Source: JAAYYM01 sp035271065 (lineage in GTDB: Bacteria; Bacillota; Clostridia; Lachnospirales; Lachnospiraceae). Taken from it: a stretch of 64,000 bases of DNA. The first letter of the stretch is position 1. The number at the start of each line of letters is the position of its first letter. Of the stretch, positions 7,578 through 13,758 are shown piece after piece. Where the stretch lies: assembly GCA_035271065.1 (NCBI GenBank), contig DATESB010000132.1, positions 15,850-79,849 on the forward strand, given 5' to 3'. Position numbers and translations under genes: made by a program. Below the pieces are notes generated by a model. The model searched no databases. It worked only from the letters and a program-made list of their open reading frames with translations, and had not been told where the DNA came from.

Positions 7578-8996
7578 CTATACGCTCTCTACCTTCAATA
7601 GATTGGTGTTTCCTGATGTATCCAGCGGTACACCTGCAACAATGACAACTACATCGCCCTTTTCCACCACATCAATTTGTCTGGCACATGCGATGGCATG
7701 CTGAAACAATTCGTTTTGTGTCTGCTGATATAAGGCGCGCACCGGATACACGCCCCATGACAATGCCAACTGGTGGAATGTTCTGTCCTCGGGAGTTGCT
7801 GCTACAATAGGTACCTGCGGACGAAACTTCGACATACGTCGAGCCGTCTGTCCTGACTTCGTTACTGCTATAATTGCCTTTGCCCCGATGTCTCTTGCTG
7901 TCGTACATGCCGCATCACATACTGCATTTGTTGTATCGTCCATATCCATTTCATAATGGAAATTCTTATTCTTCAGAATGTCAAAATAGTCATGTTCCGC
8001 CTGACGTGCAACCTTCGCCATAACTTCCACCGCAAGCACCGGATACTGTCCCATTGCCGTCTCACCGGAGAGCATCACCGCACTTGTTCCGTCAAATACA
8101 GCATTGGCAACATCGGTAATCTCCGCTCTGGTCGGGTGCGGATGCTGAATCATAGACTCTAACATCTGTGTTGCCGTAATCACCATTTTACCTGATTGAT
8201 AACACTTCTTAATAAAACGCTTCTGCAAGCCCGGTAACCGTTCAAATTCTACTTCAACACCCATATCACCACGTGCTACCATAATACCGTCTGAATGCTT
8301 CAAGATTTCATCAAAGTTATCAATGCCTTCTACATTTTCAATTTTAGAAATCAAACGAATATCTTGACCTCCGTAATAGTCTACAAATTTGCGGAGTTCC
8401 ATAATATCCTCTTTGCAGCGTACAAATGATGCTGCAATAAATTCAACGCCCTGTTCTACACCAAACTTCACATCTGCTTTATCTGCCTCAGACATATAGG
8501 GCATATTCAAATGTACACACGGAACATTAATTCCCTTGTGGTTGCTAACATCACCACCAACAATTACTTCACAGACTATATCCGTATCAGTTGTACTCTT
8601 AACAAGCAGATTGATACTTCCGTCATCAATCAATATTGTGTTGCCTGCTTCCACTTCTTTCGGTAATTCCTGATAGGTAATGGAAACAATCTGATTGGTT
8701 CCCTCAACCTCTCTTGTAGTCAAAGTGAATTCACTGCCTTCTTCCAATACTACTTTACCTTCTGCAAAATCTTTGGTTCTGATTTCCGGTCCTTTTGTAT
8801 CCAGCAAAATTGCAAGTGAGACATTCATCTCATCTCTTAACCGCTTAATCAAATCTATATTTTCCTTATGATACTCATGTGTACCATGTGAAAAATTCAG
8901 ACGGGCAACATTCATACCCTTCTCTATCATCTGTCGTAAAACTTCTTCCTTTTGACTCGCCGGTCCAAGCGTACATACAATCTTTGTTTTCTTCAT
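7578..8996 (-). CDS. pyk: Pyruvate kinase
   Basis: A 472-residue glycolytic enzyme turning phosphoenolpyruvate plus ADP into pyruvate plus ATP. It starts MKKTKIVCTLGPAS and contains ARLNFSHG, LDTKGPEIRT, LISKIEN (catalytic Lys), MVARGDMGVE and ITATQMLESM, in the usual order, then the regulatory C domain with AVTKSGQTAR. It lacks the extra C-terminal PEP-utiliser domain found in Bacillus Pyk, so it is the short form. It stands alone between its own promoter and terminator. The genome region also has ppdK (13759-16380), which runs the reverse interconversion. Confidence 0.97.
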   Translation of the reverse strand: MKKTKIVCTLGPASQKEEVLRQMIEKGMNVARLNFSHGTHEYHKENIDLIKRLRDEMNVSLAILLDTKGPEIRTKDFAEGKVVLEEGSEFTLTTREVEGTNQIVSITYQELPKEVEAGNTILIDDGSINLLVKSTTDTDIVCEVIVGGDVSNHKGINVPCVHLNMPYMSEADKADVKFGVEQGVEFIAASFVRCKEDIMELRKFVDYYGGQDIRLISKIENVEGIDNFDEILKHSDGIMVARGDMGVEVEFERLPGLQKRFIKKCYQSGKMVITATQMLESMIQHPHPTRAEITDVANAVFDGTSAVMLSGETAMGQYPVLAVEVMAKVARQAEHDYFDILKNKNFHYEMDMDDTTNAVCDAACTTARDIGAKAIIAVTKSGQTARRMSKFRPQVPIVAATPEDRTFHQLALSWGVYPVRALYQQTQNELFQHAIACARQIDVVEKGDVVVIVAGVPLDTSGNTNLLKVESV

Positions 8997-9187
8997 CCTT
9001 GTTCTCCTTCAACCAAATACATATAGGGGCTTCGCCCTCACGTATTCTATCATAACATAAGATGAAAATTTTGTCTTTTTCAATTTCTTAACAGGGTCTT
9101 AGCCGATTTTTCATTGATAATTTATTTTTGTTTTAGATTCCGTACACGATTTCGTCACATTTATCTTTTATACTTTTAACTATCAAA
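8997..9187. other. Leader and upstream region of pyk
   Basis: This gene-free stretch holds the pyk ribosome site (GGAGAAC), a small hairpin GGGC-TTC-GCCC (9027-9037) in the leader, and the promoter. The remaining AT-rich bases (9078-9187) show nothing clear beyond a possible plus-strand -10 box TATACT at 9169-9174 without a recognisable -35. Confidence 0.5.
9049..9077 (-). promoter_or_regulatory. Candidate pyk promoter
   Basis: TATGAT (9054-9049) carries the extended -10 TGT and lies 17 bases from AAGACA (9077-9072). Match to consensus is moderate. Confidence 0.5.
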
Positions 9188-9260
9188 TGAAGTTAACCGC
9201 GAGTACGCACGAACAGGATGCGCATGACTTACATAAGGCGTATTTGCCCCGTTAGCTTCG
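9188..9260 (+). ncRNA. Candidate structured RNA of unknown class
   Basis: GAAGTTAAC (9189-9197) pairs over nine positions with GTTAGCTTC (9251-9259), with one G-U pair and a further U-G pair outside. Inside, GTACGC (9203-9208) pairs with GCGTAT (9238-9243), again with a G-U. The wobble pairs become A-C mismatches on the minus strand, which argues for a plus-strand RNA. A GC-rich hairpin at 9302-9322 could be its terminator. No known riboswitch consensus was matched. A 22-codon plus-strand frame starting at 9187 (MKLTASTHEQDAH...) and a minus-strand open frame overlap it, so a coding explanation is not excluded. Confidence 0.35.
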
Positions 9261-9301
9261 ACAAACAATTATTTCCCTTCATATAGATTTTTCTCCTTCA
9301 G

Positions 9302-9322
9302 GGAGCCGGAGTCGCCGGCTCC
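9302..9322 (+). terminator. GC-rich hairpin downstream of LytTR gene / candidate RNA
   Basis: GGAGCCGG (9302-9309) and CCGGCTCC (9315-9322) form a perfect 8-bp stem with a 5-base loop. On the plus strand it is followed by TTTAACGTTT; on the minus strand there is no T-run. It therefore suits a plus-strand transcript better than the LytTR gene, although it begins 9 bases after that gene's stop. Confidence 0.45.
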
Positions 9323-9330
9323 TTTAACGT

Positions 9331-10167
9331 TTACTCTAAATCTATTTTCACTGCCTGCTGTATCAATAATTGTTTAATCTTTCTGAAACTTTCCCTCGGG
9401 ATTGGCAGAATGGTACCATCCGTTAAGAATAGTTTATAATTTCTTGCTACCTCTACATACCTTGCATTGACCAGATGATGTCTGTGTGTACGAACAAATC
9501 CTTCTCCCAAATCCTGTTCTAAATGTTTGAGTCTTCTGAACATTGTAATCGTCTGTCCGTCACTCAGATAAGCAACCGTCTGGTGTGCCACTGCTTCAAA
9601 GCGAACAATCTTAGAACGAGATATGTAATGTACGGACTGCTTAATATCACGCAGTGCCACTCTCTCTGCCGTCTGCGCATAATTCATTAATTCTTCCAGT
9701 TTATTAATGCTCAAATGAGACGCATCAATTGGTGCCTCTTTCGTCTCCAAACCAATTGAAATATGTAAATGAAGACCGTACCAGCCTTCCTTCGCAACGC
9801 CTTCTTTTTGCAGGTCTTTTTCCTTGATGTATTTCCAGATGACTGTAATCCTCTGATTCACACGCTCCAGCATTTGATTCGGATAGCAAACCAGGAGTGC
9901 GCTATCCAGCATTGTGTAACAGCAACCTGTCGCTAACAGATATGATTTGCACATAATACTCTCTATATCATAACGAATCCCCGAGTTGTTTCTATTGGCC
10001 AAATTTTGACGTATCGCATCTGCACCCACAATAATCTGTCCTTTTCCGACCGATAGCAAAACTGTCTGCGGATGAATATACGTATGCAGTAGCGTTGCAT
10101 CTCCCATATAATATTGTGTCACTGCATCTATGGTGATTTTTTCTGTGTCTTTGTAAGTTCCTGTCAT
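9331..10167 (-). CDS. LytTR-domain transcriptional regulator with NTF2/SnoaL-like N-terminal domain
   Basis: About 278 residues. The first 150 form an alpha-beta region that looks like an NTF2/SnoaL-like sensor cone (YYMGDATLLHTYI, VIVGADAIRQNLA-type pattern, then ITVIWKYIKE). Residues about 190-275 are a LytTR DNA-binding domain: IVRFEAVAHQTVAYL, FRRLKHLEQDLGEGFVRTHR, HHLVNARYVEVARN. There is no receiver domain, so the N-terminal domain is the likely signal input. The ATG at 10167 is preferred because AAGGAAG lies 9 bases upstream; ATG 10197 and 10173 are alternatives. Targets are unknown. Confidence 0.82.
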   Translation of the reverse strand: MTGTYKDTEKITIDAVTQYYMGDATLLHTYIHPQTVLLSVGKGQIIVGADAIRQNLANRNNSGIRYDIESIMCKSYLLATGCCYTMLDSALLVCYPNQMLERVNQRITVIWKYIKEKDLQKEGVAKEGWYGLHLHISIGLETKEAPIDASHLSINKLEELMNYAQTAERVALRDIKQSVHYISRSKIVRFEAVAHQTVAYLSDGQTITMFRRLKHLEQDLGEGFVRTHRHHLVNARYVEVARNYKLFLTDGTILPIPRESFRKIKQLLIQQAVKIDLE

Positions 10168-10206
10168 GGCCATACCCTTCCTTATCAGTGTTCTCATTAA
10201 TCAGTA

Positions 10207-11028
10207 CTATATTTCCAAAGAATCCTTATTTAATAAAAATTCATACAATCCCAAATGAACAATACCATATTCATCTATCCATGATTTCATCATTGTTTTC
10301 ACAATAATTATTTTCTTTAAAAAATCTTTTGTACTTTTCAATGGTCTGAGTTCTATTTCCATCTTAGAAGCATCACTGACATTAAGTGCTGACTGAATAT
10401 AATATTTTTTGGGACCTTTGTTTACAACGAAGTCAATCTCACATTGTTTTTTTCTCTTGGTTCCTTCTATGGCGTCGACAATTTCCACTACACCCACATC
10501 AACCGAACACTCGCGGCACAAGAGTTCATTATAAATAATGTTTTCCATAATATGAGTCTCTTCTAATTGTCTAAAATTAAGTCTTGCATTTCGAAGTCCT
10601 ATATCCGTGCAATAATACTTTGAAGGATATTCAAAATACTTTTTCCCTTTTACGTCATAGCGTTTGGCATTAGAGAATAAAAAAGATTCCGATAAATAAT
10701 TTAGATAATTGGCAATCGTATTACCGGAAACCTTAATGCCTTTAACAGTTTGAATCGTATACTGTACTTCATCAATTAAAATATAGTACATTTCATTATT
10801 TACTATTTGGGAACGAATATATTTAGAAAGTTCCTCTGGATTCCGATACTTCACATAAGTATCATCATCAAGTGCTATGGAAATGATTTGCTCTTCTTTA
10901 ACACCATTTTCGATTAAATAATCATAATATAAACGAAACAACAGATAACTTTTCCCACATCTCCTAATACCTGTGATGACTTTTATTAAGCCATTTTCTT
11001 TTTTATCAATCGGCGGTTGTGTTATCTT
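10207..11028 (-). pseudogene. Decayed AAA/DUF4143 ATPase (start lost, internal deletion)
   Basis: The frame encodes a DUF4143-type ATPase that cannot be intact. The Walker A sequence ITGIRRCGKSYLLF (10977-10936) is in frame but lies upstream of every ATG/GTG/TTG start; the frame runs back unbroken to the stop codon of the upstream gene at 11029. Walker B YYILIDEVQ is joined directly to TIQTVKGIKVSGNTIAN, which in full-length relatives lies well over 100 residues later, so the sensor/arginine-finger section is missing. The C-terminal nuclease-like half (RKKQCEIDFVVNKGPKKYYIQ) is kept. A protein from TTG 10941 (244 residues) would lack the P-loop. Family members act as ATPases of unknown target. 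Confidence 0.75.
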
Positions 11029-12372
11029 TTATAAACACATAGTCATATAAACCGGTATATGCAAGATTCCGTCCTCATTCTTAAAGTCTTTCGTGTATAT
11101 AATGAATTTATCACCTATCTTAGAAGAATACCTTGTAATGAACTTGTCTAAAGAAGCATGTTTCTTATAGAGGGAAGATTTCACTTCAATGGGGCAGATT
11201 TTGCGATTTCTTCGTATCAGGAAATCTATTTCCATGCGATTCATGGCATCCTGATTATCGCTTCTGGAATAAAAAAACAGTTTATTGCCATTAGCCCGTA
11301 ACATTTGTGCAACCACATTCTCAAAGAACATCCCTTCATTTAATTCTAATCTGTCGAAGAGAATCGCCTTGTACACCTCTTCCTCCGTAAGTTCTTGATC
11401 CGAAAATGCATGGCTGAACAACAGACCGGTATCTGCCATATAACATTTGAGAGTCAGGCGGTCTGCATTGAGTCCAAGTCCTACATTAGGATCCATGTTA
11501 TTAAAACAAGTGTTGATGACCTCTGCCTCATCCAACCACATGAATGCATCCTCATAATCTCGAAACCTTGCCTCTTTTTCTATGGATGCCAATTTATATT
11601 TCTTTTCATGTCGCGATAGTTGTGCCGGAATTCCGTCAAAAATCGCAAGTACTTTACTCTCATACCCACCCGCAAACTTAGAGACATCATTTCGATATAG
11701 GGACAAAATGTTTCGTTTCACCCTGTCTGTTCGTTCAAAATCCTTTGTCTCTATATATTCCAGTACCGCTTGTGGCATTCCGCCAACAAGCATATATTGT
11801 CTAAACACATTCATTGTCTTACGATGAATGGCCTCTCCCAGAGGTTCTCTCCTTTCAAAACAGTTCGCAATATATCCGGCAGTTATTTCATCACCCATTG
11901 CCCATAGAAATTCTTCAAAATCCAATGGTTGCATCATGATATGCCTTTCTTCGGACGGCAGCACAATATTGCGAATATTTCTTTTCAGAGAAATCAAAGA
12001 ACCCGTCTCAATATAATCATATCTTCCGTCTGCAACAAGGTATTTGATTAACTGTCGTGCTTTTGGATACATTTGAATTTCATCGAAAACAATCAGACTC
12101 TCTCTCTTATACAATTTCTTGCCTTTTAATACAGCCAGTTTAGTGAAAAATAAATCCAAGTCAGAAAACTCATATTCAAACAAATCAATGACTTCCTTTT
12201 CTACATTAGCAAAATCAATCATCAAACAGGACTGATACTCACGCGCTCCAAATTGTTCAACAATAAAACTCTTGCCGACTCGACGCGCCCCCTCTATCAG
12301 CAACGCTGTTTTTCCGGCATCAGATTCCTTCCAGTCTTTCATTTTTTGATATATCTTTCTCCTCAATTCCAT
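11029..12372 (-). CDS. AAA ATPase with DUF4143 domain
   Basis: A complete 447-residue member of the AAA_14/DUF4143 family. Walker A is GARRVGKS at residues 28-35; Walker B is SLIVFDEIQ near 92-100; a sensor-like YIETGSLIS follows, then EERHIMMQPLDFEEFLWAMG, YMLVGGMPQAV, and the C-terminal DUF4143 part with a restriction-endonuclease-like IDFLIRRNRKICPIEVKSS (D...E-x-K pattern near residue 395). Such proteins are widespread in gut Clostridia and Bacteroidetes but their role is unproven. The ATG has GTGGAGG upstream. Its upstream region contains 34-nt direct repeats. The decayed paralogue follows it without a gap. Confidence 0.85.
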   Translation of the reverse strand: MELRRKIYQKMKDWKESDAGKTALLIEGARRVGKSFIVEQFGAREYQSCLMIDFANVEKEVIDLFEYEFSDLDLFFTKLAVLKGKKLYKRESLIVFDEIQMYPKARQLIKYLVADGRYDYIETGSLISLKRNIRNIVLPSEERHIMMQPLDFEEFLWAMGDEITAGYIANCFERREPLGEAIHRKTMNVFRQYMLVGGMPQAVLEYIETKDFERTDRVKRNILSLYRNDVSKFAGGYESKVLAIFDGIPAQLSRHEKKYKLASIEKEARFRDYEDAFMWLDEAEVINTCFNNMDPNVGLGLNADRLTLKCYMADTGLLFSHAFSDQELTEEEVYKAILFDRLELNEGMFFENVVAQMLRANGNKLFFYSRSDNQDAMNRMEIDFLIRRNRKICPIEVKSSLYKKHASLDKFITRYSSKIGDKFIIYTKDFKNEDGILHIPVYMTMCL

Positions 12373-12433
12373 AGGATACCTCCACTTGTATCATCTATAT
12401 TATCGCCCATCTGTACACTTTTATCCATATATG

Positions 12434-12513
12434 CACGTTTTTGACCTTTCTGTATGTTTACATATTACACCTTTTCGACCTTTCTTGCAATTCATATTTT
12501 ACACGTTTTTGAC
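12434..12513 (-). repeat. 34-nt direct repeats upstream of the DUF4143 ATPase gene
   Basis: The 12-base core CAC(G/C)TTTT(T/C)GAC occurs at 12434-12445, 12468-12479 and 12502-12513, each exactly 34 bases apart. The first two units agree at roughly 24 of 34 positions (core plus CTTTCT and an AT-rich tail); the third is partial. On the coding strand the core reads GTCAAAAACGTG. Role unknown. Confidence 0.65.
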
Positions 12514-13529
12514 TTTAATAAAAAAAAGAAAAGCCCTCCGGTTCTATCAACCGGAAGACTTCTAGAAATTTCTGCCTCTGGGGTCAACGCATTGGAATCT
12601 ATCCTGTTATACAGAAAAGTTCCGCTTTCATCCTTTAAAGTCAGTTTCCATGTATTGGCATTCACCTCGTCCGCTTCAACTCCTGCAAAAGCAGACTTGT
12701 TATATCCGCTCGCAGATGAGAAGAGAACGGAGGAAAGATTCAAATTAAAAGCGTGTCGAGCAGAACCGTAGACATTGTCTACTTGGTTGCCTCCTCCCGA
12801 ATGGACGTAGCCAGAATCGAGTACGTATGCGGCGTAGTAGTTATTACGACCGGGGGAACGAAGCCACCACCAATACAATAAATTCGGGTCTGCTTTTCTT
12901 GTTCCGTCATTATTATTAAATCCATAATTTGTATTCTGTACATCATCTAAATCCAATAGAAATATTTTGTCATTTGAACCTGATGGATAGTTGCTATATG
13001 GTCTGTTGCCTCCATTATAATCATAATAATCTGATGTGTTACTGTCCTTGATTTCTGTTGTACTAATTGCTTTTTGCTCAGTGGTTGAAAGATTGTCAAA
13101 GAAGTCAGCGCCATTCAAATTTCCCCTAATAGTACTTGCTGACCAATCTGATGATCTAGTTCTATTAAATGCTCTTCCATTTACTTCCAGGGCGTCTTTT
13201 GACAGTAACAACATATGGTGTTCCTTGGATGAGTGTGCTTGAACAGTGTTATCTTTATTCAGTGCACTACCGTCTTTATCCAACACATAGTATGCTTTAT
13301 CTCCGTAATAAACAGTAGTTCCTTCCCATGATAACGCATTGCCTGTTCCCGATGTCGGATTGCTAATTCCTGCAATGCTATTATCATCAAGTCTCAAATT
13401 CACATTCTTAGTTCCCGCTGTGGCCGCCTGTTCCCCCACCGTTCCAATCGGTGACAAGCTAAGTCCGCCTACAACCATTGCCATTGTTAAAAAATAACTT
13501 ACGATTTTCTTCCCTGTGTTCTTTCTCAC
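12492..13529 (-). CDS. DUF6273 secreted protein, frame runs through a terminator
   Basis: A 345-residue frame with a signal peptide (MRKNTGKK followed by YFLTMAMVVGGLSLS) and a DUF6273 domain marked by NLNGADFFDNLSTTEQKAI, IFLLDLDDVQN, YWWWLRSPG near residues 216-224 and ARHAFNLNLSSVLF near 256. The C terminus is abnormal: after LKDESGTF the frame reads into a strong intrinsic terminator (12517-12560) that encodes DRTGGLFFFLLKS, and its TGA (12494-12492) lies beyond the T-tract. A natural transcript would lack an in-frame stop. This suggests a frameshift or a 3' deletion. The domain resembles lectin-like surface proteins; ligand unknown. Confidence 0.65.
   Translation of the reverse strand: MRKNTGKKIVSYFLTMAMVVGGLSLSPIGTVGEQAATAGTKNVNLRLDDNSIAGISNPTSGTGNALSWEGTTVYYGDKAYYVLDKDGSALNKDNTVQAHSSKEHHMLLLSKDALEVNGRAFNRTRSSDWSASTIRGNLNGADFFDNLSTTEQKAISTTEIKDSNTSDYYDYNGGNRPYSNYPSGSNDKIFLLDLDDVQNTNYGFNNNDGTRKADPNLLYWWWLRSPGRNNYYAAYVLDSGYVHSGGGNQVDNVYGSARHAFNLNLSSVLFSSASGYNKSAFAGVEADEVNANTWKLTLKDESGTFLYNRIDSNALTPEAEISRSLPVDRTGGLFFFLLKSKTCKI
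12517..12560 (-). terminator. Strong intrinsic terminator inside the 3' end of the DUF6273 frame
   Basis: On the minus strand AGTCTTCCGGTT (12560-12549) pairs with AACCGGAGGGCT (12543-12532), 12 bp with two G-U pairs and a 5-base loop, followed by TTTCTTTTTTTT. Confidence 0.85.
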
Positions 13530-13569
13530 TTTTATTCCTCCACCCTGTATGATTTAATCCTTAATCATC

Positions 13570-13598
13570 ATCTTAACAACTGCATATTTCCATGTCAA
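13570..13598 (-). promoter_or_regulatory. Promoter of the DUF6273 gene
   Basis: TTGACA (13598-13593) and TAAGAT (13575-13570) are 17 bases apart; GGTGGAGG precedes the GTG start at 13529. Confidence 0.7.
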
Positions 13599-13670
13599 TA
13601 GTGATTTTTCTGTATCATATTTTTGTTTCATCAATCGGCGGTTGCATTGTGTGGATAGTGAAAATCACTT

Positions 13671-13724
13671 GAAAGAAAAAGTGCATTACGGTGCACAAGA
13701 AAATGCCGGCCAAAGGCCGGCATT
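13671..13724 (-). terminator. Tandem terminators after ppdK
   Basis: First hairpin: AATGCCGGCC/GGCCGGCATT (13702-13711 with 13715-13724), 3-base loop, then TTTTCTTG. Second hairpin: GTGCA/TGCAC (13692-13696 with 13681-13685) followed by TTTTTCTTTC. Confidence 0.85.
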
Positions 13725-13758
13725 CTCTTTACTCTATTATATTAGAAACATCACACCT

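Noticed and set aside
8997..9187. Riboswitch in front of pyk.
   Set aside because: Only a 4-bp hairpin and the promoter are visible; no consensus known to me fits.
12492..13529. DUF6273 protein as a diversity-generating retroelement target.
   Set aside because: The lectin-like WWLRSPG region is suggestive, but no reverse transcriptase, template repeat or accessory gene is in the window.
11029..13529. Toxin-antitoxin pair formed by the DUF4143 ATPase and its neighbour.
   Set aside because: No small partner gene overlaps or precedes the ATPase, and the neighbour has a signal peptide and its own promoter.
11005..13644. Identical 15-base string ATCAATCGGCGGTTG at 11005-11019 and 13630-13644, flanking the ATPase/DUF6273 segment, seen as possible attachment or target-site duplication.
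   Set aside because: In 64 kb a few chance 15-base matches are expected, there is no integrase or transposase between them, and one copy lies inside the coding frame of the decayed ATPase.
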